Assembly (NCBI GenBank): GCA_009694745.1
Contig: SHUF01000028.1
Span: 1 to 32,586 of the forward strand
Direction: 5' to 3'
DNA: 32,586 nucleotides
From: Acidobacteriota bacterium
GTDB lineage: Bacteria > Acidobacteriota > Vicinamibacteria > Vicinamibacterales > SCN-69-37
Position 1 is the stretch's first letter. Each line of letters starts with the position of its first letter. The translations under genes were made by a program, and so were the position numbers. The notes beneath the pieces are model-generated. The model searched no databases and was not told the DNA's origin. It saw nothing but the letters and a program-made list of their open reading frames with translations. Positions 1-7,752 of this stretch are shown here, piece after piece.

Positions 1-1002
1 GACCTGGGTCTTCGCGCCGGTCGGTGGGAAAGGGGCGACGTACACCTGGAGGCGCTCGGACTCGTCCGACGTGAACGACATGTGGGCGCCATCGGGTGCG
101 AGGCGGACCGTGGAATATGTACTCGGATTGCCGATCTGTGCCGTTTCTTTCCCGTTCCCGTCGAACCAGGCGACTCGGCTTTCATCCATGTGCCACTGCA
201 CCGCGGTCGTGCCATTCGGGGAAGCCGACACGTTTGACCAACCCGCAGCGGCAGAATAGGCCACCGGTCCGATGATGGAAACGGGCTCGCCGACCGGCTG
301 CCTAGCGGCGAGATCGACCCTCTGAGCGACGAGCGTCCCCTCGCGCACGAAGACGAGCCAATCGGAATCGATCCACTGCGCCTGAGACGCCGCGGTCACG
401 AGTGGTGTGCTGCGGCCGTCCGGTTCGGCCAGCATGATCCGGCCCTGGGAGTCCGGCGTGAGCTGGGTGTACATGAATCGTCGGCCGTCCGGCAGGTGCC
501 TGGGCCACAGCACACGCCCGCCTTCGCCCGGCTCCACCTTCACGTCAACCGGTACGCCTCCGGCAGCCGGCACGCGGGAAATGCGGTCACCTTGGACTGT
601 CGGGAACAGGATGTCGCCCTGCAGCCCCCAACTACCCGACAGGCCGATGGTAATCGGCACGTTGCACACCTTCACGGGCGCCCCGCCTGACAGCTCCACG
701 CGCTTGAGTTGCCCTCCCGCAAAGAAGCCGAGCGTCCTGCCGTCTGGTGACCAGAACATTGAGGTGGCCCAGTCCGTGCCGGGCACCTCGCGTGACGTCT
801 CATCGCCGAGCGGCCGCACCATGACCTTCGACGGCAATCCCGGCGGGAACGCGACGAAGGCGACCGTCGATCCATCGGGCGACACCGAGACACCCGTCGA
901 TTCGATGCCTGTCCCGTAGCGCGCGCCACTGGGCGGCGGCAGCGCGAATCGGACGGGACGGGGTGAGAACGCCGGCGATCCTTGCGACCCGCCACGCGTC
1001 AG
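1..1002 (-). pseudogene. PD40/TolB-like propeller half of a split Ser/Thr kinase (runs off the window)
   Basis: This is the continuation, in the same reading frame, of the kinase at 1003-1950 after an in-frame TGA at 1005-1003. The frame is open from 1002 to the window edge with no further stop. The translation holds repeated blade motifs of the PD40 type, such as VSVSPDGSTVAFVAF, FWSPDGRTLGFFAGG and LPDGRRFMYTQL, so it is the extracytoplasmic sensor propeller normally fused to acidobacterial PknB-like kinases behind a single membrane helix. If the TGA is real, the propeller could only be made by readthrough or from an internal ATG (for example at 816), without membrane anchor or kinase. I infer loss of the fusion protein or a one-base consensus error. 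The C-terminus lies outside the window. Confidence 0.75.
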
Positions 1003-1950
1003 TCACCACGTGGCCACCGATCCAGTGGCGAGCGCCGCCGCGATGAGCGCCATCGTCATGACGCCGCTCATTGCGCGCCGCGCAGCCGGGCTGATGGCTT
1101 CTGGCGCACCCCACAGCGCGGCAAGGTCATCCAACGCATCGCCGATATCGCGGAGGCGCTGCCGGCGGTCCTTCTGGAGACACCGCTGGAGCAGGCGGCG
1201 CAGGGCGGCGGGCGTATCTGCCGGCAGCGCGCGCCAATCTGGATCGCGTTCGAGGATGGCGGCAAACAGATCAGACGAGGATTCGCCCGTGAACGCAGCC
1301 CGGCCTGCGAGCAGTTCGTAGAGGACGCAGCCGAACGCCCAGATGTCGGTGCGGCGATCGACCGCCTGCCCGCGCGCCTGTTCCGGGCTCATGTAGGCCG
1401 GCGTACCGACGACCGCGCCCTGGACCGTCATCGCGATCATCGTGTCGTGCTCGGCCGTCGACTCAGGCGAGATCGACGTTTTGGCGATGCCGAAATCGAG
1501 AACCTTGGCCGCGCCATCCGGCGTCACCATTATGTTGGCGGGCTTCAGATCGCGATGGATGATGCCCTTCTCGTGCGCGGCGTCGAGCGCCGTCGCGATT
1601 TGATGCGCCAGCCGCAGTGCCTCCGCACGTGACACACCGCTGCGCAGGCGATCCTGCAGGGTCGCCCCGGGCACGAGTTCCATCGCGATCGCGGGCCCCG
1701 CCACCGATTCCTCAAGCCCGTACACCTGCGCGATGTGCGGATGATTCAGTGTCGCGAGCACACGAGCCTCGCGCGAGAACCGGGCTCTGTACTCCGCGTC
1801 ACCGGCGAGGTCGGGCGGCAGAATCTTGAGCGCCACCTCCCGGTGGAGCGAAGTGTCGTAGGCGCGGAACACCTGGCCCCTGCCGCTCGCGCCGATGGCG
1901 GATCGCACTTCGTACGGACCGACGCGTGTTCCGGGCGGCAGGGTCGCCAT
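1003..1950 (-). CDS. Ser/Thr protein kinase, truncated by in-frame TGA after the membrane helix
   Basis: PknB-like Hanks-type kinase. The start chosen is ATG at 1950 (MATLPPGTRVGPYEV), which fits the family N-terminus; ATG at 1959 is also possible. The glycine-rich loop reads GASGRGQVF, a departure from the usual GAGGMGEVY. The VALK lysine, [10 protein letters not shown] catalytic loop, LDFGIAK magnesium loop and GTPAYMSPEQ activation segment are all present, so the catalytic domain looks intact. After it comes a hydrophobic segment (TMALIAAALATG) and then TGA at 1005-1003. The frame continues past the TGA into a PD40 propeller, so the stop most likely replaced a Trp codon (TGG to TGA). A membrane-attached kinase could still be made, lacking its sensor. 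A -10-like TAGAAT lies just upstream. Confidence 0.85.
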   Translation of the reverse strand: MATLPPGTRVGPYEVRSAIGASGRGQVFRAYDTSLHREVALKILPPDLAGDAEYRARFSREARVLATLNHPHIAQVYGLEESVAGPAIAMELVPGATLQDRLRSGVSRAEALRLAHQIATALDAAHEKGIIHRDLKPANIMVTPDGAAKVLDFGIAKTSISPESTAEHDTMIAMTVQGAVVGTPAYMSPEQARGQAVDRRTDIWAFGCVLYELLAGRAAFTGESSSDLFAAILERDPDWRALPADTPAALRRLLQRCLQKDRRQRLRDIGDALDDLAALWGAPEAISPAARRAMSGVMTMALIAAALATGSVATW

Positions 1951-1961
1951 TGGGTGCATTC

Positions 1962-1967
1962 ATTCTA
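1962..1967 (-). promoter_or_regulatory. -10-like element of kinase gene
   Basis: TAGAAT on the minus strand, 11 bases before the ATG at 1950 and 2 bases before the alternative ATG at 1959. Initiation about 7 bases downstream would leave a leader of only a few bases. There is no Shine-Dalgarno-like sequence in front of either start. Confidence 0.35.
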
Positions 1968-2022
1968 GCTAGTGGAGTCCCGTGATTTACCATTAATACG
2001 TCACAGTCCCGGCATCACCCCC

Positions 2023-3000
2023 ATGACCAGACAATTGCTCGCCCTCCTGCTACTGACCCAGGTCGCCTGTGCCGAAGCCCCCGGGCTGGCACCAGCGCCG
2101 ACCCCAGCGGCCTCGCCGGCGATCGACGCGGCGGCGTGGGCCATGGCCCCATCCGACGTGGTCGCGTTCTTCAACTGCCTGCGCGAGAGCGGCTACACCG
2201 TGGTCGGCGCGCATCGCGGTGGCCCCGGGCCCGGATTTGCGGAGAACGCCATTGAAACGTTTGCCTACACGACACGGCTCGCGCCGGCGCTGCTCGAGAT
2301 CGACATCTCGCGCACCCGCGACAACGCGCTGGTGTTGATGCACGACGACACGCTCGACCGCACGACGACAGGGTCGGGTCCCGTGAGAAGCCGCACCCTG
2401 GCGGAGATCCAACAGCTGCGCTTGAAGGACGATGCCGGCACCGTGCTGGATGCCCGGCCACCAGCCCTGCGCCAGGCGCTCGACTGGGCGCAAGGACGCG
2501 CGATCCTCGAACTCGACGTCAAACGCGGCGTGCCCTACGAAGATGTCCTCGCCGAAGTGCGATCTGCCGGCGCCCTCACACGCGTGGTCTTCATCACCTA
2601 TAGCGACGACGCGGCCGTGCGGGTGCACAAACTGGCGCCGCAGATGATGCTGTCGGTCTCCATGGACGAGCCGCGCGACATCAACCTCCTTGAACGCCGC
2701 GGCATTGATCTCACGCGGGTGCTGGCGTGGACCGGCACCGAGACTCTCAACCCCTCACTCAACCGCGCGCTTGCCGCCAGGGGCATCGAGGCCATGTTCG
2801 GCACACTCGGCTCCCCCACTTCATCGTGGGATGGGCGGTTTGCGCGTGACGGGCGCGAACGGTATGGCGAGTTCGCGAAGACAGGTTTGCAGTTGATCGC
2901 GACCGATCGACCGGCCGAAGCGGCCCGCGATCTCGATGCGAACGACGGCGTGTCCGGCATCGGCGCGATGCGCTGCCTGGCCACTCCATCAGCGCGCTGA
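2023..3000 (+). CDS. Glycerophosphodiester phosphodiesterase family protein, exported
   Basis: GDPD-family phosphodiesterase, expected to split glycerophosphodiesters from phospholipids into glycerol-3-phosphate and an alcohol. Start ATG 2023 gives an N-terminal hydrophobic stretch (LLALLLLTQVAC), a signal peptide with a possible though atypical lipobox Cys; an upstream ATG at 1972 would bury it. The TIM-barrel motifs are visible: AHRGG near residue 63, AENAIETF near 73, EIDISRTRD near 92 and LMHDDTLDRTTTG near 105, giving the catalytic His pair and metal-binding acidic residues. About 325 residues, in the family range. It is divergent from the kinase gene and convergent with vapC, whose stop lies 8 bases away. 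No strong Shine-Dalgarno sequence precedes the start. Confidence 0.85.
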   Translation: MTRQLLALLLLTQVACAEAPGLAPAPTPAASPAIDAAAWAMAPSDVVAFFNCLRESGYTVVGAHRGGPGPGFAENAIETFAYTTRLAPALLEIDISRTRDNALVLMHDDTLDRTTTGSGPVRSRTLAEIQQLRLKDDAGTVLDARPPALRQALDWAQGRAILELDVKRGVPYEDVLAEVRSAGALTRVVFITYSDDAAVRVHKLAPQMMLSVSMDEPRDINLLERRGIDLTRVLAWTGTETLNPSLNRALAARGIEAMFGTLGSPTSSWDGRFARDGRERYGEFAKTGLQLIATDRPAEAARDLDANDGVSGIGAMRCLATPSAR

Positions 3001-3008
3001 CGCCTCGA

Positions 3009-3422
3009 CTATCCGAGGTTCCTGGACGCTTCGTACAGAAGGTCGTCGGCGCAGAGGAACTCGATGTCGTCGCCTTCCGCGCTCGCCAGCAGCTGCTCGA
3101 ACGACGCCAACTGGATGGCGTCGGCGCCGCGCAGCACATGTTGCCCAGCCAGGGCGCCGGCCGACCGCACGATCGCGTCGCTCACGTCGACCGTCAGAAA
3201 TGCGTTCCAGTCGGCGTCGAACTGCCGCAACACACGCCGGTACTCCACATCCGAAAGCCTGCCATCACGCCGGCACCTTGCAAACGCCGCGCACACTTCC
3301 GCGTACGCGATCGAGGAAGTGGCGATGAGGGTGGCAGCCCGGGCTCTGGCTTCAATTTCCTCAGAATCTGGCTCGTCGAGGTAGAGCTTCGCGAGCACGC
3401 TTGAGTCGCAATACACCGTCAA
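3009..3422 (-). CDS. vapC: PIN-domain ribonuclease toxin, VapC family
   Basis: Type II toxin of the VapC family, a PIN-domain RNase that cleaves RNA when freed from its antitoxin. The acidic active-site set is present: D6 in VYCDSSV, E42 in SIAYAEV, D101 in GADAIQLAS and D126 in LCADDLL. At 137 residues it has the usual length. The start is TTG at 3422, overlapping the TGA stop of the antitoxin gene, which implies translational coupling; GTG at 3416 is an alternative. The RNA target cannot be read from sequence. Confidence 0.88.
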   Translation of the reverse strand: MTVYCDSSVLAKLYLDEPDSEEIEARARAATLIATSSIAYAEVCAAFARCRRDGRLSDVEYRRVLRQFDADWNAFLTVDVSDAIVRSAGALAGQHVLRGADAIQLASFEQLLASAEGDDIEFLCADDLLYEASRNLG

Positions 3423-3691
3423 CGACGGTCCTCAATGATCATCGCCGACGTGAGTGCGCCGCCGCGGTGCGGGATGCGCGGATGCAGCCCCACCGGCTTG
3501 CCGCCGTTCCACCGGGCCTTTCCTGCGGCCACCAACCTGACCGCCCACTCCACTTCTTTCCGAGTTTCGGCCGGGCCGATACTCGCAATCACGATCCCGC
3601 GATCGGTCACCAGGATCCGCTCCCCCGCCTGGGCCCGCCGCAGGTGTTCACTCAACTGCGCCTTCAGTACTCGCACGCCAACCTGGGTCAT
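3419..3691 (-). CDS. vapB: Phd/YefM-type antitoxin (VapB partner)
   Basis: Antitoxin of the Phd/YefM fold. The N-terminus (MTQVGVRVLKAQLSEHLRRAQ) and the following GERILVTDRGIVIASIGP match the DNA-binding N-terminal domain; the C-terminal part, rich in Arg, Gly and His, would wrap the VapC toxin. The start is set at ATG 3691 because an AAAGGAG Shine-Dalgarno lies 8 bases before it; the longer GTG start at 3700 would overlap that site. It lies upstream of vapC and overlaps it by four bases, the standard antitoxin-first order. Such pairs normally repress their own promoter. Confidence 0.87.
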   Translation of the reverse strand: MTQVGVRVLKAQLSEHLRRAQAGERILVTDRGIVIASIGPAETRKEVEWAVRLVAAGKARWNGGKPVGLHPRIPHRGGALTSAMIIEDRR

Positions 3692-3704
3692 ATCTCTCAC
3701 TCCT

Positions 3705-3746
3705 TTGTAGGCACAATAATACCATCTTCGTGACTACTTGATGCAA
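3705..3746 (-). promoter_or_regulatory. Candidate vapBC promoter and operator
   Basis: The stretch upstream of vapB is markedly more AT-rich than its surroundings. On the minus strand it has a -10-like TATTAT (3721-3716), a -35-like TTGCAT (3746-3741) with a long 19-base spacer, and a perfect dyad TTGT-N4-ACAA (3705-3716) between the -10 and the Shine-Dalgarno site. The dyad is a plausible autoregulatory operator. This is a weak motif-level call. Confidence 0.3.
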
Positions 3747-3812
3747 TTTATACGATATTCTCCGGTGAAGCGCCGCTGGTAAGTCACCTGCAGGACGCGC
3801 GACGCGGCGGCC

Positions 3813-6383
3813 TCAGCGCCGCCTGACGCGCAGAATCGACAGCGAGTACGGTGACAGCGTTCGAGTGAAGGCGGCGCCAAGCCCGGTCAGGGTCGTGGTG
3901 ACCGGCACGATCTTGCGCGGGTCCTCAAACGAATTCTCGTCTGTCGGATTCGCCGACATGATCGTGGTCATCGTCCCCGTGGCCGCGATTCGCGCAGCGC
4001 CGAAATCAAACGTCATCGCGGCCGCGTCCGGCCCGGTGTTGATGGCCTTCACGATGACCTCGCCGGTGCGGTCGTCGCGCCCCGCGATGGCCAGTACGGT
4101 GTCGATGCGCGGATACGTCGCCTCGTTGATCAGCACATTGTCCACATAGCCACGCACCGACCGGCCCCGCACCTCGAGGCGCAGGTCGTACCAACGACCC
4201 GTCTCAATGCGATGCCTGACGGCTCGGCCCACAATCGCGTCGCTGGCCTGAATCGCAGACTGCGTATTCCCCCAGCCGGCGACATTCCATTGCACGCGAC
4301 GGCCATCGATCTCGCCACCCATGACGAGGAACCCTTCCGCGCCCGAGATCTTTCGCGCCTTGAGCGAGATCGTCGTGTTCGCGGCACTCGAACCTGCGAG
4401 GTACGAAAACGCGACGGCGTCGGCGCTCTGGCGATACGCGTCACCGGTGACCTGCCACGTGCCGCGCGAACCCTGGCCCCGGCCTGTGATTGGCGACCAC
4501 GGCAGAGGCGCGCCGGCAAAATCCGACTGGTAGACCACTTTGCCATCGCGTTCGATGCGGACATCCCGGAACTCGGCCGCAGTGTTCCAGGTGCCGAGGC
4601 CGACAGGGCCGTCGATGGCTTTGTCGCCCACCGGCGCGTACGCCACCGTGGCCGGCAGCGAGACCGATGGCAGATTTTCGGCGAACAGCTTCTGTACGAA
4701 ATAGGTCGCACGCGCAAACACCCGGCTGCTGTCGAAGTGAATCATGTTCACTTCCCAGTCGCGGTGGTTGACGTTCTCAAGCAGCGGCGCGTAGCTAGCC
4801 ATCTTGACCAGATCGGTGTTTTTCTCGACGCTCATCATGTAGGCCGCGTCGTTAATGGCCGCAATCCAGTTGCCGCGCCCGACGCCGGCGTTGGTCGCGA
4901 ACTCGCCGATGTACAGGTCCCAGCCCTCGCGCTTGTAGCTGGCGAAGCTGTCGAAATTTTCGATCGCCCAGTTCACGGGCTTGTAGGCATGTTCGTCGAT
5001 GATGTCGATGGGTCCGACGGCGTCGATCGCCCGGCGGTCCAGGCCGGCGATCCATGAGCTGAGCACCACAGGCATCTGCGGATACCGCGCTTTGATGGCC
5101 TTGTAGAACTTCGCCACGCGCTGCCCGTAGCGCGCGCCCTGCTGTTCGTTGCCAATTTCGATGTACTTGAGCGGGAACGGCGCCGGGTGACCGTGTTTCG
5201 CGCGCATCGCGCCCCAGGTGCTCGTGACCGGTCCGATGGCGTACTCGATCGCATCCAGCGTGTCTTCTATCAGCGCCGGCACCTCCGCGTCGTCCAGAAA
5301 TGTACCGCTGCGGAAGGAACAGGAGACCCCGACGTTGACCACCCACAGCGCATCGGCGCCGACATCCTCGGCGAACTGCAGGAATTCGTGGTAGCCGAAG
5401 CCATCGGTGCTCCAGTAGCCCCACGGGCTGTACGTGCCCGGGCGCTCCTCGATGGGACCGAGCGACCGCTTCCACTGCGGCCGGCTCTCTACCGTGATGC
5501 CTTCGGCGAAGCAGCCGCCTGGACCGCGGATGAAACCGGGTTTCATGTCCGCGATGACTTGCGCGAGGTCGGGGCGTGCGCCGTTGGGGCGTCCCTTGAA
5601 CGTCTTTTCGGGGAACAGCGACACCATGTCGAGCCACACGCGCCCCGGCGTGTCGAATCGCAGCGCAAGGCGGCCCGAGGCCTCGCTGCCCTCGGCGGTG
5701 AGGCGCACCTCGTGCTTCTGCCAGTTGCCTGCAGGAATGGTGACCGGCCGCTGCGCCAGCGTTCGGCCGTCGGCCGACTGCAACACTGCCGTCACAGTCA
5801 TCGCCCGTTCGGCGCGCGCGAAGAAGGTAAGGCGATACCCGTCGCCCTGCACGAATCTCATCCCCCAGTGACCCGCGTTGACGAGACGCGCGCCGGCTGC
5901 GGTGGCATCCACCTGAAGCGAATGCGATGTGGCGTCGTTGAGCGGCCGTTCCACCGAGAGCCCTATGGTGGCGACGGCGGTAGCGGTGGCGCCGGTGGCC
6001 GGCTCAATCGTCCACGCGGGATGGGGATTGGTTTCATCCCAGCGCAGTCGCCAGTTGCTCGGCTGGCCTGTATCAAAGTGCGCGGTGCGCGGTGGCACGA
6101 TAAAACTGCCCTCGCGAACGCAGGCGGGCGGCAGGTTCGCGTCCTCAAACCCGCGGTTGCGTACCAGTTCCGCGTAGAGGCCACCGTCGCCGGCGTGGTT
6201 AATTTCCTCGTAGAAGATACCGTAGAGCCGCGGTGGAATCGCCGCGCCGGGCGTGTTCACGTCAATGGTGATTCGGCCGGTGGCGACGGGGCGCTGCGGC
6301 GACTGTGCCATCAGGGTGAGACCCGCCGCGGCAAGTGCCGCCGCAGAGACGACGCCAGGAACAAACGACATCAGTTTGAACAC
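3813..6383 (-). CDS. Secreted alpha-L-arabinofuranosidase, GH51 type, multidomain
   Basis: Glycoside hydrolase expected to release arabinofuranosyl residues from arabinan or arabinoxylan. A signal peptide (hydrophobic to about residue 26) is followed by the GH51 opening ITIDVNTPGAAIPPRLYG and GIFYEEINHAGDGGLYAE. A CBM-like beta-sandwich appears inserted at about 90-255, then the barrel with GFIRGPGGCFAEG, the acid/base E413 in EIGNEQQG, DEHAYKP and the nucleophile E494 in LYIGEFATNAG. About residues 590-735 form an extra LamG/DUF1080-like jelly-roll with its own WNTAAEFRDVRI start, before the C-terminal beta domain. At 856 residues it is longer than ordinary GH51 enzymes. The start is GTG 6383, five bases after a -10-like TACAAT. 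Periplasmic or extracellular location is inferred from the signal peptide. Confidence 0.88.
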   Translation of the reverse strand: MFKLMSFVPGVVSAAALAAAGLTLMAQSPQRPVATGRITIDVNTPGAAIPPRLYGIFYEEINHAGDGGLYAELVRNRGFEDANLPPACVREGSFIVPPRTAHFDTGQPSNWRLRWDETNPHPAWTIEPATGATATAVATIGLSVERPLNDATSHSLQVDATAAGARLVNAGHWGMRFVQGDGYRLTFFARAERAMTVTAVLQSADGRTLAQRPVTIPAGNWQKHEVRLTAEGSEASGRLALRFDTPGRVWLDMVSLFPEKTFKGRPNGARPDLAQVIADMKPGFIRGPGGCFAEGITVESRPQWKRSLGPIEERPGTYSPWGYWSTDGFGYHEFLQFAEDVGADALWVVNVGVSCSFRSGTFLDDAEVPALIEDTLDAIEYAIGPVTSTWGAMRAKHGHPAPFPLKYIEIGNEQQGARYGQRVAKFYKAIKARYPQMPVVLSSWIAGLDRRAIDAVGPIDIIDEHAYKPVNWAIENFDSFASYKREGWDLYIGEFATNAGVGRGNWIAAINDAAYMMSVEKNTDLVKMASYAPLLENVNHRDWEVNMIHFDSSRVFARATYFVQKLFAENLPSVSLPATVAYAPVGDKAIDGPVGLGTWNTAAEFRDVRIERDGKVVYQSDFAGAPLPWSPITGRGQGSRGTWQVTGDAYRQSADAVAFSYLAGSSAANTTISLKARKISGAEGFLVMGGEIDGRRVQWNVAGWGNTQSAIQASDAIVGRAVRHRIETGRWYDLRLEVRGRSVRGYVDNVLINEATYPRIDTVLAIAGRDDRTGEVIVKAINTGPDAAAMTFDFGAARIAATGTMTTIMSANPTDENSFEDPRKIVPVTTTLTGLGAAFTRTLSPYSLSILRVRRR

Positions 6384-6388
6384 GAGGC

Positions 6389-6394
6389 ATTGTA
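6389..6394 (-). promoter_or_regulatory. -10-like element giving a leaderless GH51 transcript
   Basis: TACAAT on the minus strand ends five bases before the GTG start at 6383, so transcription would begin at or next to the start codon. No Shine-Dalgarno sequence is present. Confidence 0.4.
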
Positions 6395-6423
6395 ACCACA
6401 GCCATCGCGCGGCCGGCGGTGTC

Positions 6424-6429
6424 TATAAT
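6424..6429 (+). promoter_or_regulatory. -10 element (TATAAT) upstream of the GT87-like gene
   Basis: A consensus TATAAT whose expected start point (about 6436) coincides with the first base of the 21-bp stem at 6436-6511. No good -35 at 17 bases was found. Confidence 0.45.
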
Positions 6430-6435
6430 CCCGGC

Positions 6436-6511
6436 GCTCACTTGACTTGGCGTCGTCCCGCACGCGGCTCCCTCGCCCATGCCGCATCGTACGACGCCAA
6501 CTCAAGTGAGC
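6436..6511 (+). repeat. 21-bp inverted repeat forming a 5' leader stem-loop
   Basis: The arms 6436-6456 and 6491-6511 are complementary over 21 bases with one mismatch, separated by 34 bases. It lies wholly in the leader of the GT87-like gene, starting where transcription from TATAAT at 6424 should begin. It may be a 5' stabilising or regulatory hairpin, or a mobile palindromic repeat. Confidence 0.6.
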
Positions 6512-6542
6512 CGCCGTGTAGCCGCAGAGTTTCAAGGGTACC

Positions 6543-7712
6543 ATGACGCAGATGCTCAATTCCGGCAGCGGCCACGGCCTATTCGCAGCCCTGCGCCCCC
6601 TGCTGCTGCCGGTGCTGTTGATCGCGCTGGCCCTGACCGCCTACAACACGCGCATCAGCCGTGAGATGGTGGAATTCGAGGTCTACCGTACGGCGGGTCG
6701 CCGCGCGTTAGCCGCCGAGCCCCTGTATCAGGTGACGGACGGACACTACACGTTCAAGTACCTGCCGGCGTTTGCGGTGGCCATGGCACCCATGGCCATC
6801 CTTGGGCATGATTCGTCGCGCATCACCTGGTACGCGCTCTCCTGCGCGTGCCTCATCCTGTTGCTCCGCTGGTCGGTGGTGGCGTTGCCCGAACGACGAT
6901 GGTCCGAGCGCTCCCTCATCGTGGTGACACTCGTCCTGCTGGCGAAGTTCTACGCGCACGAATTGGTGCTGGGCCAGTCCAACCTCTTATTGGGTATCGT
7001 CTTGATGGCGGGCCTTGGCGCGTTGCAGCTGGAATCGGAGCGATTCGCCGTCGGCTGTTTCGCGGCGGCAGTGTTCATCACACCGTACGCCGTGATCCTG
7101 CTGCCGTGGATGCTCGTGTCGCACGGCATCGCGGTGAGTCTGGTGGCCGGAGCCGTGCTCATCGTCGGCCTGTTGCTGCCTGCTGTGCTCTACGGATGGG
7201 CCGGTAATCTCGCGCTGCTCACTCAGTGGTGGCACATTGTGACCAGCTCGACGGCACCCAATCTGCTCGGGGGCGACAACGTGTCGCTCGCCTCGATGTG
7301 GGCGAAGTGGCTCGGACCTGGAACGCTGGCCAGCGTGCTGGCGGCAGCGTCGGTCATTCTTGTTCTCGCCGTGGCGGCCACGATGTGGCGTCAGCGCAAG
7401 CGGGTGCTGGAGCCCGACTACACGGAGTTTGCATTTCTGTTGTTGCTCATTCCCCTGATCTCGCTTCAGGGGTGGGACTACGTGCTGCTGCTCGGCACAC
7501 CCGCGGTCGTCTGCGTGATCGATCGCTGGCGCGAGCTCACGCTGCCCTGGCGCATAGCCAGCGGCGCGGCACTCGCGGTGATGGGCTTTTCGATGTTCGA
7601 TTTCATGGGCCCCGCGGCCTACGGCCAGCTCATGGCATGGTCGGTGGTCACCGTCTGCGCCGTCATTGTGGCCGCCACGCTCGCGCAAATCCGGTTGCGC
7701 GCGCTGGCGTGA
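6543..7712 (+). CDS. GT87-like (DUF2029) integral membrane glycosyltransferase
   Basis: Polytopic inner-membrane protein of 389 residues with roughly ten hydrophobic helices. After the first helix comes a loop reading MVEFEVYRTAGRRALAAEP, then LYQVTDGHYTFKYLP, the pattern of DUF2029/GT87 proteins, GT-C enzymes that move sugars from polyprenyl phosphate donors to envelope glycans. The acidic residue that is usually Asp in the DF-x-VY motif is Glu44 here. Donor and acceptor cannot be read from the sequence. An AAGGG ribosome site lies about 5 bases before ATG 6543. The gene is divergent from the GH51 gene and convergent with the kinase pseudogene. Confidence 0.75.
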   Translation: MTQMLNSGSGHGLFAALRPLLLPVLLIALALTAYNTRISREMVEFEVYRTAGRRALAAEPLYQVTDGHYTFKYLPAFAVAMAPMAILGHDSSRITWYALSCACLILLLRWSVVALPERRWSERSLIVVTLVLLAKFYAHELVLGQSNLLLGIVLMAGLGALQLESERFAVGCFAAAVFITPYAVILLPWMLVSHGIAVSLVAGAVLIVGLLLPAVLYGWAGNLALLTQWWHIVTSSTAPNLLGGDNVSLASMWAKWLGPGTLASVLAAASVILVLAVAATMWRQRKRVLEPDYTEFAFLLLLIPLISLQGWDYVLLLGTPAVVCVIDRWRELTLPWRIASGAALAVMGFSMFDFMGPAAYGQLMAWSVVTVCAVIVAATLAQIRLRALA

Positions 7713-7734
7713 TGGTGTTGGCGCGTCGATAGCC

Positions 7735-7752
7735 GGAAGCGCTATCGCTTCC
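7735..7752. terminator. Possible bidirectional terminator hairpin
   Basis: A 7-bp perfect stem (GGAAGCG / CGCTTCC) with loop CTAT lies between the converging ends of the GT87-like gene and the kinase pseudogene; the TAG of the latter (7744-7742) sits in the loop. There is no T-run, so intrinsic termination is uncertain. Confidence 0.35.

Noticed and set aside
5187-6395. A 402-codon antisense frame on the plus strand of the GH51 gene
   Set aside because: It mirrors the GH51 coding strand in a high-GC gene and has no domain motif; a typical shadow frame.
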